A stretch of 64,000 nt of DNA from Calendula officinalis. Lineage: Eukaryota; Streptophyta; Magnoliopsida; Asterales; Asteraceae. Each line of letters begins with the position of its first letter. The first letter of the stretch is position 1. The position numbers were made by a program, and so were the translations under genes. The stretch is taken from NCBI GenBank assembly GCA_963853835.1, contig OY970820.1:29908873-29972872 (forward strand), in the 5' to 3' direction. The notes beneath the pieces are model-generated. The model made no database searches. It saw only the letters and a program-made list of their open reading frames with translations, and had not been told where the DNA came from. Positions 1-12,118 of the stretch are shown here, in pieces.

Positions 1-1985
1 CAGATGCTCAGATACTCAGATAACATATCAAACTCAGATAACAAGTATGGTTCAGCTAGTATAACACATAAGTCATGCATGTACAACGTTAAAACTGAAT
101 ACACGGTGAGAATACTCACCTTAGCTTTGCTAGCTTCCAAACATCCACGCAACAGCCAAAAAAATCAGTACCGAGACACTCCCGGGCCTATATCACATAT
201 ACAATAAAACCCTAGTCAAAAGCCGACCTCAAAATACCAACAAAATCAGAATCTGCCCAACCCGCGACCACTTATCGTAACGGCTATAACTCTCAAACCG
301 TTATTCGGAAAATCCCCAAATTTTTACAGCAATTAAAAGACACCTAACGCTAGAATTTGTATTCAAAACGTTCGGCTCGGTCCTGCCCCGAAGGGTCCCG
401 AAACAGGCCTGCAACAGAGTTGTACGATACTGAATTTCAGCACTGCAGCCTCTCGCAAAGCTGCCCGTAACTCACAAACCGTAAGTCCAATATATTATTT
501 AAAAATATGGGCGGAAAGGTACAAAGACGGGCTACGGAAGTCTAGAAGACCCCGATCCCCAAATATGACCCGGAGCAGGTCAAAAACTGACCCGAACAGG
601 TCTAACAGAAGCTGTCCAAATTCTGCATGACCCGAAACGAAATAAGACGCCCAAACAGGTTAGACAATTGCACATACTCTCGGGTTTGGGCAAACCCGAT
701 TACTCAAAAACAAACTGCAAGGCCACTAGATTAAAAGATCGGTATGAAATAGGAGCAAGAATGAATAAAAGAACAAAAGGTTGTTACTGGCTCGGTCACT
801 TAGCTTGGACCTGTTCTGCTCTCAAATCACAACCCGCATACCTCACGAATCATAGCCAGACCCGAAACAACAACTTCCGATTTCAAGGTATAAATCGAGA
901 AAAGAAGAATTCTTACCAAAGAGACAACAGTGATTAATCCAACACCATCAATTTAATCTTCAAGTATTAATGCTGGTCGGCGATGATTATTACGAACAGA
1001 GATGCGATTATTAGAGATGGAATTCGGGATTGCTGAAATCATCAACGCAGATTGTCAAGAACAATAATGGGAATCAAAATCAAAAGTTGAGAATCGAACT
1101 TACCTAACACAAAACTGGAATACCCAGATTCTTTTATTCCCGTCCCAACAAACCCACGACTTCGACACCGAATTGGTTCAAGATTACTTATTGGTTGATC
1201 GATCGTCTACTTGGTTTCTATTCTGATTGGCGTCGGCTGCATAAGGTGATAATAGAAATCGCAATTGGAGGTGCTCAACTTCACGGCTGTGCAGAAAGGA
1301 AATCGGAAAGAGCAAGGGAGATGCTCACGGTCGATAGATTTTGGAATAGGGTTTAGGTTATAATTGGAGTTTAAGTATCGTAATCACTGAATTAAGATTG
1401 AAAGAGATTTTGGGCTTATCACCGAATGGGTCATTATGTTCGGGCCTTCCTTTCTTTTGCGTCCAACTACAAATCACGTCACCACCAAAAATTATATGGT
1501 GAGTTGGTGGATTCATTTTTCTACAAATTACTAGCAAGAATTCACAACAATTACTCACGTGACCAAACTTGCTTCTTATTTTCAAATAATGATTTGCACA
1601 ATCCACAACTCACTAGTAACAACCACCACCACCGAATAGCCTTTTGATTCAAAATTATATGGCTGTTGTTTTCTTCTTGGGGATTGGCCACGACTTCAAA
1701 TTTTAAGTGGCGTTGGCTTTTAGCCGGCCCGGCACCAAATAATAACTCGATCTCTCTCTTTTTAGCCCGACACACAAAAACTCATAAAATAAATAACGTC
1801 TAAAACTCGAGAGACATATAATTGAATTATAAACGTGTGACTAATATGAACCGTCTAATTACAGGTCGCCTAAATAATATGAACCGTCTAACTTCGGTAT
1901 AATTACTTAACCAATTACTCCTTTTAAAAAGAGAATATACCATTAAATCAATATTATTTAATTACTAAAATTTCGGGGCGTTACA
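1..1985 (-). mobile_element. Partial LTR of a Ty3/gypsy-type element, cut by window start
   Basis: Read on the minus strand, this segment begins TGTAACGCCCCG at 1985, the terminus typical of plant gypsy LTRs, and runs left out of the window. A splice-donor-like CTAAG|GTGAGTATTC lies at 124-111 (minus), matching the donors in the other LTRs of this window. No coding sequence is seen. The right edge abuts the copia ORF3 reading frame, and the stop codon at 1983-1981 is formed from the LTR's own TGTAA. Whether this is a solo LTR or one end of a full element cannot be told, because the other end is outside. Confidence 0.65.
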
Positions 1986-3375
1986 CATCAGTCCCTTTGG
2001 GTGGATCATTGGGCTCATTAGGTACATTGACTTTGAGGTTTTCCATCCTATCCGTCAATTCAGGTTGTTCAGTTCTACCCTTATCACTTCTTGGTGATAA
2101 ATTGGGTTGTTTGGACACTCTCTTCTTCCTAGAAGAAGCAGTAGTGCCCCCCCTTGTGGTTTCTTGGCACCGGGGTCCTCTTAGTAACTCCTCAAATTCT
2201 GAGTCATCACTAAGAGTTGCCGAGGTCTGGGTCCTAATGATGTTCTCACTAGCCTGTGCACCCACCTTTGGGGCATCAGTAGTGAGAGCTCTTTCTTCAT
2301 GCCATCTCTCCTCCTTGGAGGACAACTCTTGGAGCCTGGGGTGTGACTCAATTGGTCCCCTGGTGTCCTTTAAAGAAGTTTTCTTCCTTTTATAAGTTTT
2401 AGATATGTGTTTGGCTGTGGTCTGGTCTTCCTCAGAGTGAAGAGTAGCACTCTGGGGATGAATTTCATGTACCTGGGACACTTGCAGGACATCTGTTGGT
2501 TCATTTAATTAAGTGGACTGAATGGGTTCTGTTTGGTCTGTATTTGGTGGTGGAGTTGGTTGAGGTTCAATGGGGTTACTTGAACCTTCTCTAGTAGGGG
2601 GTTGATCATAGATCATGTTTGGGAACAATGGAGTATCTTTACCAGAAAAATTAAACCTTTTTCTCATATTTGCATAAACTTTTTTGTTTAATTCTGGTGT
2701 TACAAAAATGTTTTTGGGAATTGAAAGATTTTGTAATTCACAGTTTATTATATGAGTTAGGAATCTTGGATACATTAAAAATTTTGAGGATGATAAGTTT
2801 CCAAGCATTCCTTCAAAAATCATATTTGAAAAGTTGAAGACTTGTCCTGTGCTCAGACAAACAACAGCAGAGGCTATTGACTTGTTGAACTCATTCCAAG
2901 TGCTTCTTTTAGGAGAGATGCAGTGTTGAATAGTATGAACTAAAAACTTCCATTGAGGTGAAAGAAGACCCTTTTGAAAAGTTACAATATTTAGTCTTCC
3001 TTCATACCCCATTTTTTGTAAAACTTCAACAAGATCCTCCTTTGGTAAAGAAAACATACCTGACTCGTCATTGAGTTGAAGATGGTGTCTGATTGTTTGT
3101 TCAGTTAGAATAATGGACTTTCCATCTACTGTTGATTTGATCTTGGAGATGGTTGAATCTTCAATTCTTTCAGCATTGGACTAGAAGTCAACCAAGTGTT
3201 GTTGATATGCTCTTGGATTGATGGTGAGAGCAAATTTTATATATGAGTTCTTTAAGAACATTACAATAGGACGAAAATCCTTTGTACCATCTGGATTTCT
3301 CAAGAAAGCACACATATTGTGGAATTCGGAAAATTTAAGATCAGTTGTGACTTCGAGTGATTTTAGGGTTGCCAT
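1981..3375 (-). pseudogene. Copia ORF3 (longin-like-annotated family), broken
   Basis: A third ORF in the envelope-like position behind pol. Its ATG is at 3375. One frame runs from there to 1981, broken by two in-frame stops: a TAG at 3183-3181, where relatives that I recall have Trp, and a TAA at 2511-2509. The N-terminal part (phrases such as FLRNPDG, FALTINPRAY, SPQWKFLVHTI, SSKFLMYPRF) matches a family commonly labelled 'synaptobrevin, longin-like domain protein' in Asteraceae gene sets, which I regard as a retrotransposon ORF. The C-terminal third is polar, with a Lys/Arg-rich stretch (SSRKKRVSKQ). No membrane segment or signal peptide is evident, so a true envelope role is unsupported. 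The 3' end is lost at the LTR junction. Function unknown. Confidence 0.7.
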
Positions 3376-3878
3376 TCTGCTTGATTTTGATCTTTTGTTA
3401 TGAATCTTTCAGAGAGAGTGATTGTTTTGGCACGAATTTTACTTTGGTGAAAGGAATTGAGTTGTTACTGATGCAGGGTTTTGATCGGATATTGCAGAGG
3501 TTTAGGGTTTAGCGTAGGATTTATCGAATCGAGGAGAAGATAATGCTAAACTAATCTCAGTCTGCTATTTATATTTTTCGATTTAACCTGCAAAGAGACC
3601 AAAATGTCCTTCGAATAATAACTCAACGGCTATTTTCATGAGGGTCAGTAATGTAATTTATGTATTTTCCAGATAACGGTCTACCAGTAGTAACTAAGTA
3701 TCAGTAGTAGAAACATCAGTAGTAGCCATTGTTTTCGTACTTGACCTAATTCTACTGATAAACCCTATCAGTACTAAAGTATAGTAGAAGCATACAATCA
3801 GTAATAATAAGTAACCAGTAGTAAGAATAAAAAATTAGAATTGTACAAAACACTTTACACATGTTTTTCTTTTTAGAC
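3376..3878. other. Spacer between pol and ORF3 with repeated CAGTAGTA motif
   Basis: Non-coding and AT-rich. Between about 3680 and 3825 it has several copies of the octamer CAGTAGTA and close variants (CAGTACTA, CAGTAATA). The same motif and its complement recur elsewhere in the element. Confidence 0.6.
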
Positions 3879-6800
3879 TTAACTTATTAAAATCATTCCA
3901 ATACTGCTAACCAAAAAGCTGAATCTTCCTACATCAAATGCTTTTGTAAAAAGATCTGCTAATTGATTATCAGTATGAATTTTCTCTACTTTAATTAATT
4001 TCTTTTCATTGCAATCCCTAATAAAGTGAAATCTAATTTCAATGTGTTTTGTTTTAGAGTGTTTTACTGGATTATTTACAATACTGATAGCACTTTGATT
4101 ATCTATAAAAATTGGAGTTTTAAGGATAGAGATACCAAAGTCAAGTAGTTGATTTTAAATCCATAGTACTTGAGCACAGCAAGCAGATGCAGCTACATAT
4201 TCTGCTTCAGTTGTTGATGTTGAAACATTGGTTTGCTTCTTGCATTGCCATGACACCAATCTTGATCCAAAGAACTGACATCCACCAGTAGTAGATTTCC
4301 TATCTTGACATTCACCACCATAGTCACTATCAGTGTAAGCTACTAGTTCAAATGGTGATGCATGTGGATACCAAAGACCAAGAGAGGGTTTTCCTTTCAA
4401 GTATCTAAAGATTCTTTTAACAGCTTGCACGTGCAATTCCTTAGGTCTTTCTTGATACCTGGCACAGACACAAACACTATACATAATGTCAGGTCTTGAT
4501 GCAGTTAAGTAGATTAATGAACCTATCATAGATCTGTAAAGGTGTTCATCTACATCCTCCCCCTCAACATCAGGAAGTAGGTGTTTGTGAGTTTCCATTG
4601 GAGTGCTTGCACTTTTGCTGTCTTTCATTGCAAATTTCTCTAAGATGTCTCTAACATATTTAGATTGATTGATCAAGATACCATCTGATCTTTGATTGAT
4701 TTGGAGTCCAAGAAAGAAGTTCATTGGACCCATTGAGCTCATCTTGAACTTGATCTGCATTAATTCTTCAAATTCTTTGCATAGATGATCATTTGTTGAT
4801 CCAAAGATGATATCATCTACATATATTTGAACCAGTAGTATATCATCTTTGACCTTTCTTGTGAACAGTGTTTTGTCAATGGCACCTCTCTTAAAGTTGT
4901 TCTTCAGTAAATATGAGGACAATGTGTCATACCAAGCTCTTGGTGCCTGATGGAGGCCATATAGAGCTTTGTCAAGCTTGTACACATAGTAATCATGTTC
5001 TGGATCTTCAAAACCTGGGGGTTGGCATACATACACTTCTTCTTCAATTTTCCCATAAAGGAATGCACTTTTTACATCCATTTGGTATACCTTGAATTTC
5101 TTATATGAAGCATATGCCAGAAATATTCTTATGGCTTCAATTCTGGCAACAGGAGCATATACTTCATCATAATCAATTCCTTCTTCTTGTGTGTATCCTT
5201 GGGCTACAAGTCTTGCTTTGTTTTTGATCACTGTACCCCTTTCATCTTTCTTATTTCTGAAGATCCATCTTGTGCCAATAGGTCTTTTTCCTTTTGGAAG
5301 AGGAACAAGAGTCCATACAGCTTGCAGTTTGAATTGAAGGAGTTCTTCTTGCATTGCTATGATCCAATTTGAATCTTTCATAGCTTGTTGAATCTTCTTA
5401 GGTTCTTCCTGTGACAGAAAACAATCATACATGCATTCATTAGATATAAAACTTATGTTACAAACATTTGAATTTAATGAGGAATTAAATTTGCTTCTTG
5501 TCTGCATGTTTGAATTAACATCACTTAGGACTGGGTCCAAAGGATGATTCTTTTCAGTTCTGGTTCCAGGGATTTTGTCAACAGAGATTTGAGAGTCTAG
5601 ATTTGACTCATTTGATTCAGGAATTTGTGCATCTGTCCATGTTTCTTCTTGATTGTTTGCATTTTGTGGAGTTTCATCATTACTACTGGTGTCAGTAGTA
5701 ACGTTCTCTTCATTGACTTCAGGAGGATCATTGTTGTTACTGGCATCAGTATTGAGTAAATCAACATTACAACTCTGAGGTTCAGAGTTACTACTGGGAT
5801 TAGTAGTATCTTCAGAATTTGTGTTGTTACTGGTATCAATGAAATTAGGGTTACCAGAGTTACTACTGTCCTCAGTATCAACTGTGGGAACAGTATTAAC
5901 TAAGATATATTTCATGATTTCTTGCCTTCCACTTGATGATGGTCCTGCTAATTGGTTTTGATTGTTTGAATTTCCTGTATTAGCTCATAATTGACATCAA
6001 AAGATTTGGTTAGATTATCAATATTAAACAACCAATCTGGACCATTACCTTGTTCATTCATCAGGTTTTCATTAAAGGATACAATTACACTTTCTTCAAT
6101 GATCCTTAGCCTTTTGTTGAACACTCTGTAAGATTTGCTTTGAGTTGAGTATCCTACAAATATTCCATCATCTGCTTTGCAGTCAAATTTACCAATTTTT
6201 TCTCTTGTAATTAAAATAGTACAAGGACAACCAAATGATTTTAAGAAACTTATTGATGGTTTTCTTTTATTGATAAGTTCATATGGTGTTTTAAAGTGAG
6301 GCTTAACTATTAATACTCTGTTCCGAACATAACAAGCAAGTATTAACAGCTTCAGCCCAAAAAGTTATTGGTAATTTTGAATCTGCAAGCATAGATCTGG
6401 CTGCTTCAATGATAGTTCTATTTCTTCTTTCAGCTACACCATTTTGTTGTGGAGTTCTTGGTGAGTTGTACTGCATGTCAATGCCTTTAAGATCACAAAA
6501 GTCAATTAGGTTAGTATTTTTAAACTCAGTTCCATTATCACATCTAATTGCTTTCACTTTGATATCTCTTGTATTTTCCAGCTTTATAATCAGATTTTTG
6601 ATCATTTCCATTATCACTTGTTTCATCTTTGGTCCTAAGAAAGTAGACCCAAGTATATCTGGAAAAATCATCAGTAATAACAAGGCAGTATTGTTTCTTT
6701 CCAATGCTCATTACATTTGTAGGTCCAAAAAGGTCTTGTGAGAAGTCTTGTGTTGTTTACCTTTTAGGCAGGCAACACAATGATGATCACACATAAATTC

Positions 6801-7315
6801 TTTTTGTGGTAGACCAACTACCAAATTCTTTTTAACTAAATTGTTCATATTTTTAAAATTTGTGTCACACATCCTTCTATGCCATAGTTCTGATTCATTT
6901 GTGTTTGCCTTACATATAAAACAGTTGATCTCATTTGATGAAATGAGTTCTCCCCCTATATCCAGGCAGTACACATTGTTTCTCCTTGGTGTTCTTAAAA
7001 CAACAAATTTTTCATCTAAAATAAAATCAGGAGAAAAAATGATGTACTCAACATCTGTAAAAAGAATTTTGTTCTTCTTATCACAGACTTGTGAGACACT
7101 AACCAGATTGTATTTAAGCTCAGCAACATAAAAGACATCATCAAAAGTGATCTTACCATTTGATACTGTACCTTTACCTGTAATCTTACCTCCTCTAGGA
7201 TTTTCTCCAAAAGCAACATACCCTCCTTCAAAAGACTTGAAATCTCTAAGTATTTGAAGATTTCCAGTCATGTGTCTAGAGCATCCACTATCAATATGTC
7301 ATGTTCTACCTTCTT
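3879..7315 (-). pseudogene. Copia pol: protease-integrase-RT-RNase H, inactivated
   Basis: Polyprotein that would process gag, copy the RNA and integrate the cDNA. The protease motif DSGCSRHMTG lies near 7290-7262, just after an in-frame TGA (7301-7299) where a Trp would be expected. The integrase zinc region follows (LWHRR...CVACLKGKQH), but its second His appears lost. The integrase core (CDNGTEFKN, SPRTPQQNGVAERRNR) lies at 6704-6303, separated by an apparent small deletion and frameshift near 6740. A serine/asparagine-rich linker (5880-5600) precedes RT, which is long and open (5915-4155): DVKSAFLYGKIEEEVYV, the YVDD catalytic motif near 4821-4810, and RNase H with STTEAEYVAAS. A TAA at 4157-4155 breaks RNase H, whose tail continues in frame to a stop at 3881-3879. 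At least three nonsense or frameshift lesions make it non-functional. Confidence 0.88.
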
Positions 7316-7351
7316 CAGGGATCTGGATACTCTGCACATAAAGTAAAAGGA

Positions 7352-9267
7352 TTAGTTAATTTTGGGAACCCAAGCTTGCTTTGTCTTGGGTTCATCCTTT
7401 GAAAAGTAAGTCTTTTTAACTGAATGAGTCTTATATGCAGTTTTGTAATTAGTACTGATGTTATTAGTTACTACTGATCTAGGTTTATACCCGTAGTTTT
7501 TGGCTTTTGAAAATTTTACTACTGAAGGACTAGTAGTGTTTGGGTAATATGAGTTTTGAGCATAACCAGTAGTGTTTTTGTAGTTATACCAGACAGCATT
7601 GTAATTAGGGTTTTTACCAGAAGTAAACCTGGAATAGTTTCTACTGATGTTTGAAAACTTTGAGTATTGAGGAAACTGATTTTGTTTTCCATTGTTTTTG
7701 AAATAAATACTTTTGTTTGGACTTTTATACCTGGTATTTTGCACAAATCGTGGTGCAGTTCTTCCAAATTTATGAGTGTCAGCACATGGTTTATTGAATT
7801 TCTTTTGGTTTGGTTTTTTAGATTCCTTTTCTTTTGTTTCTGTTCTAATTCCATTTGACATTCTTCTAATTTGATCAAAGTTTCTTTTAGTTTTAGTTCA
7901 ATATGTTCTTTTTCATAAGTAGTTTGTAACAATTCATCTTTTATTTTTTGATCAGTTACTTTATAAATTTTAATTTGATTTTCTAAATCAGCTATACAAC
8001 CATTGTATTCAATTCTTCTATTTCTGTTTAGTATCATCTCTTCAAGTGTTTCTTTATTAAGTTTTTCTAATGCTTTATATGCTTTAATACATTCAGGAGT
8101 ACAAGATTTAGAATTTACCTCAGTAGTAGAAGGATCAGTAGTAAAGGCCATGAGAGCTTGATTCTGTGCATGTTCTTCTGCTTGAAAGCTCCACTCATAC
8201 CCTTGTCCTTCTTGAGATACTAAAGCAGTTGAATTTGAGGTACTGTTTTTGTTGTAGTTTGATCTTTGGTCTTTGTTTGGGCATTCTCTGGCAAAGTGAC
8301 CCAGATTGCTACAATTGTAGCATTTGACCTTGGTTTTGTCAAATCCAGCACGATCACCTTTGTTATAAGACAGATTTTGTCTTCTAGTTCTTTTAAGAAA
8401 TCTTTTGGTTCTTAAGCTCAGCATAGCCATCTGCCACTTGATGTCCATCTCTTCCAAATCATCAGGATTGAGTTGTTCTAAATCCTCACTAATCAATGCA
8501 GTGTGCACATGACTAGTGAAGAATGATTCTCTTGCTACATCTTCAATGCCTGCATTCTTTGTATTGTCCTTCCATGTTCCTGTACTTAACACAAAAGCAG
8601 CATTGTTTGAAGGTAAATTAGGAGATTTATTACTTACCTCTGATTCAAACACTCTTAACTCATTGTAGAGTTCATCAAGCTCCTTTTCTTCTAGTGCATC
8701 ACCTTGTCTATATATCACAGTATACATAGATCATTCTTCACCTAGAGATCTGAGGAACTTCCTGTTGACATCATCATTGTCTGGTTGATAACCAACTTGA
8801 TTTAGTTCACCAATGAGTTTGTTGAACCTATCAAATACTTGAGATAATGATTCATTCTTCTGTCCTTTGAAGTTTTCAAAGTCTTGTTTCAGAACAGACT
8901 TCATGTTTCTCTTTGTGCTCTTTGTACCAACAAACCTCTTTTCCAGAGCCTACCATAACTTCTTTGCATCATCATATTCAACAAAGAGATGTTGATAATC
9001 ATTGGGAATGGCAAGCAAAAGAGTGCTTAAGGCTTTGAGCTCGATCCCTCTGTCCTTCTTCTCCTTCTCACACTTGAGTTTGTCTACTTCAGTTGAAGTA
9101 GTGGCTATTTGAGTTTGAATAGTCTTGTTGCCTTCAAGAACCACTTCCCACATGGAATAATCAGTAACCAGCATGTATTGCTTGATTCTGTTTTTCCACA
9201 TCCCAAAGTTGTTGGGAGTGAGAATTGGAATCTTGTTTGCCTGAGTACTTTCATTGTTATCAGACAT
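7352..9267 (-). pseudogene. Copia gag with CCHC zinc knuckle, inactivated
   Basis: Capsid/nucleocapsid polyprotein. Its start is the ATG at 9267, 71 nt after the PBS (MSDNNESTQANKIPIL...). The capsid part (FGMWKNRIKQYMLVTD, LLLAIPNDY) is cut by a TAG at 8952-8950 and a TGA at 8733-8731, both in the same frame as the rest, so they are point nonsense changes. The zinc knuckle CYNCSNLGHFAREC sits near 8322-8280. A coiled-coil-like, Lys/Glu-rich stretch follows (8070-7860), then a one-base frameshift near 7840. The Asn/Tyr/Lys-rich tail ends VPKIN-stop at 7352. The stop followed by pol in another frame is expected for this lineage, in which Gag is made in excess. Confidence 0.82.
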
Positions 9268-9337
9268 GATTAACAGTTTTGAGATCGAAAGTATGAAACT
9301 TTTTGCTGTTCTTAATTCGTAGATCTAGAACCGTAAA

Positions 9338-9349
9338 GCTCTGATACCA
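9338..9349 (-). other. Primer binding site (initiator Met-tRNA) of E0
   Basis: The plus strand reads gctctgatacca, the complement of TGGTATCAGAGC, two bases inside the LTR edge at 9352. It fixes the minus orientation of E0. Confidence 0.93.
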
Positions 9350-9351
9350 CT

Positions 9352-9874
9352 TGATGAGTTTGTTTCAACTCTATATAATCGATCTTTAGGCTCCTGAATA
9401 GTTAGTTCATAATCTTGGAATAAGCATATACAAATCATAAATTTGCGGAATTAGATAAACAGATTTGTATTGCTAAACAAGGTTTTCATCATCATCAATT
9501 TATACAATGATTACTAAAAGCCCCAATTCTACATAAAATATGTAGAACGGTTTTAAACTTGTAACAGGATCATGATATGACCTTGAGGCTTAAAGAACAC
9601 ACACATACACGTTTTTGATAAAACGTGGGTTTCACGAACGACTAATTCTATGTCATTGGGTCTCTTTATATAATAGAGAACCTAAGACTTACAAGGAAAA
9701 GATAATTACTAAATCTTTTGAATTCTATAAAGATATACTAAATCTTTTACATTTATCATTATCTCCTAAATCTCCATTCAAATCTTGAATTCCATATCAA
9801 CGATTTAGGTCCTTGTAATTTCCAAGTTTTGACACATCAAACCTAAATGAATATTATCTAGAATATTCCTAACA
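9352..9874 (-). repeat. 5' LTR of E0 (copia)
   Basis: On the minus strand it starts TGTTAGGAATATTC at 9874, a common copia LTR start, and ends CAAACTCATCA at 9352, next to the PBS. The length is 523 bp. No second copy is in the window. Confidence 0.85.
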
Positions 9875-10810
9875 TTCACTAAGACCAAAACTTCATATAA
9901 ATTGAGTATGAAATCGTTGCAAGTTTTTATCTTTAAAACTAGAAACGAGTGGAGGTTTTCTGGCAAAATTCAAGAGCCCTCCTCTCAATCAACCTCTTTT
10001 TCTTATATATTAAAATAAGAGTGGTTATCCATCTACCATGTATGGATACTCTTTATTAACGGTAAAAATGATATCACGATATATTCAATTTTGATTTAAT
10101 AAAATATATTAATTAATAAATGCAACCCTTCAATTTAATGAATCGAGTTAGTTAAATCGAGTGTGCACTCCGCACCTCCAAACTCGTATTTGAACTTAAC
10201 TCATATTCCTTTGGTCTCTAGTAAATCACAATTACACTAAATTGCCGATGACACTAAAATCACCAACACCAACGCCCCGCCAGTTCTTCCGTCTTAGAAA
10301 ATTGGCAAGACCCAAACCATTGGCACGCCCACCACTTGCCCTGCCACTTTGGCTTCCGCCACTTTGGAGATGAGAGGGAAGGTTTGCGTGAGTTGGTGGG
10401 TGGGGCCCGAAGAGGTATTTTGTGTGTGTGTGTGTGTTTTGTAATGGTGAGTCCTAAAAATTTTGAAGGGAAGTGGTATTGTTGGCATGTGTACGTCAGT
10501 TTAATGTAGGTTGGAGGATGAGTTGACGTGAGTCTGATTTAGAAACAACTGACCGACGTCAGTTTCCACCACTATTGGGAGCGGTCTTAGTTCATGCCAA
10601 TATTATTATCAATTCAAAAAGATTTTTTTCCCACATGTGTAGTGGTTTTATGTGTAAAGTGAAGACGGGAGACGTACCCATAAAGTTAGGGTACCAATTG
10701 ATAGCCATAATACACAACATTTACTATAAACAACTGCAGACATGTTCTTTTTATCCTCAAGCTTTTATTTTTAATTTTGTTTCTAATTTATGGCTAAATA
10801 TTTGATAAAC
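9875..10810. other. Intergenic; GC-richer block with short TG microsatellite
   Basis: No credible gene. At about 10255-10590 there is a C/G-richer block with a short (TG)n near 10420. It looks like a MITE remnant (end ...GGGAGCGGTCTTA), but I could not pair its termini. Confidence 0.4.
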
Positions 10811-10815
10811 AATAC

Positions 10816-12113
10816 TGTTAGTCCCGTGATAAGTGATAGATTACACTTATACCGTTCTATTGACCAAATAAAATTATGAACACACAACAAATAAACTCTT
10901 CTTTATTAATCAATAATTATAACAAAGATACAAGTAGTTGTGTAATAGCTAATAACACGAATCCTAACTAAACTATTTGTGAGAGATAGACAATTACAAA
11001 TACTGCCTAAGACAAGTATTGATCAACAAATAATCTAATACAAGATCAGACACCTTCTTTACTTAGATTCAGTTGATGAAACATGCAGTGAGAAGGCATC
11101 ACTGAAAGTTGTTTATCACTAGGGTGAGCATAAGAATCAAAAAACCGAACAGAAACCGAAAAACCCGAAAAAACCGCCCCGAAAAAACTGAACCATTTGA
11201 AAAAGCGATGTCAACGGTTTGATTATTGGAAAAACCCGAATGTTTGGGGGCGGTTTTCCGGGGCTTATGGAAAACCCGACCGAAATCCCCGCCCCGCCCC
11301 GCCGTTATATATCTTTCAAAATTTTTAAAAGTATTCTTATATTTATAAATGATCTGACATTTAATTATCTTTTGAATAAAATATATGATTGAATTTCTAG
11401 ATGATTTATTCATATATTTTCTAAGTTCAAGTTATGTTAGTTGAATTTATTATTACATTATATTAAACTTCCTAGTTGTTTCTTATATATAACGAAATAT
11501 GTTAAGTTTTGTAAGTTTGAATCATAATATTAATTTTTAAGGTAACAAATTGGTAAATTTAAAGGAAAACTAAAAACCGAAAAAAACCTCGAAACCGAAC
11601 CGAAAAACCCGAAAAACCGAAACCGAAAAAACCGAAACCGGACAGGGTATAATTCTTAAAACCCGAACTTTTGGGGCGGGGTTTGGTTTTAGTTAAAAAC
11701 CGCCCAAACCGCCCCATGCTCACCCCTATTTATCACTTTGCTTTTCTGGAAATGACTAAGTGTATTTTGGCAAAGTGAGAAACATTGTTGGGTTGTGCTC
11801 AAGCGTGAATTCGTCCATTGTGTCTTTTATTTATAGTGTCAGAAGGACATGACAACTAACGGATGTACGAATGAATCCACGTGTAAGAATTCCGTTGGTG
11901 CAGAGAATATTTTATGCGACGAGCACTACTAACGGAATTCCGACAGTACTTTCTATCGTTTTATGATCGCCGATATCTTTTAGAAGTGGAATCCGAACCA
12001 ATCAGATTCTCAGTAACCCACAATCTGAATAACTAATCTTTAGATTATCTTATAACTATTGTCTTTTGTTTTTACTAAAATTTCTTCAGTGGAATGTTTT
12101 CAACGACCCAACA
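10816..12113. mobile_element. Solo Ty1/copia-type LTR, interrupted by a hAT MITE
   Basis: It starts TGTTAGTCCC and ends GACCCAACA, flanked by a perfect 5-bp duplication AATAC (10811-10815 and 12114-12118). No internal region is present, so it is a solo LTR left by LTR-LTR recombination. Without the nested 609-bp MITE and its duplicated target the LTR is about 680 bp. Orientation is not fixed. Confidence 0.82.
11120..11728. mobile_element. Non-autonomous hAT-like element, TIR TAGGGTGAGCA
   Basis: Ends TAGGGTGAGCA and TGCTCACCCCTA are inverted and flanked by a perfect 8-bp duplication TTTATCAC (11112-11119, 11729-11736). The subterminal zones are dense in AACCGAAAAACCG-type motifs on both sides, and the middle is AT-rich. 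There is no transposase. It is nested in the solo copia LTR. Confidence 0.88.
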
Positions 12114-12118
12114 AATAC

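Larger units (their letters stand above)
1986..9874 (-). mobile_element. E0: Ty1/copia element, Sirevirus-type, 3'-truncated
   Basis: In order on the minus strand: 5' LTR (9874-9352), PBS to initiator Met-tRNA (9349-9338), gag (from 9267), pol in copia order PR-IN-RT-RNase H, and a third ORF after pol. The extra ORF, long gag with a CCHC knuckle and RT motifs place it in the Sirevirus-like group. The 3' LTR and polypurine tract are absent: ORF3 runs straight into another LTR at 1985. The reading frames carry several nonsense codons and frameshifts, so the copy is dead. Confidence 0.85.
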
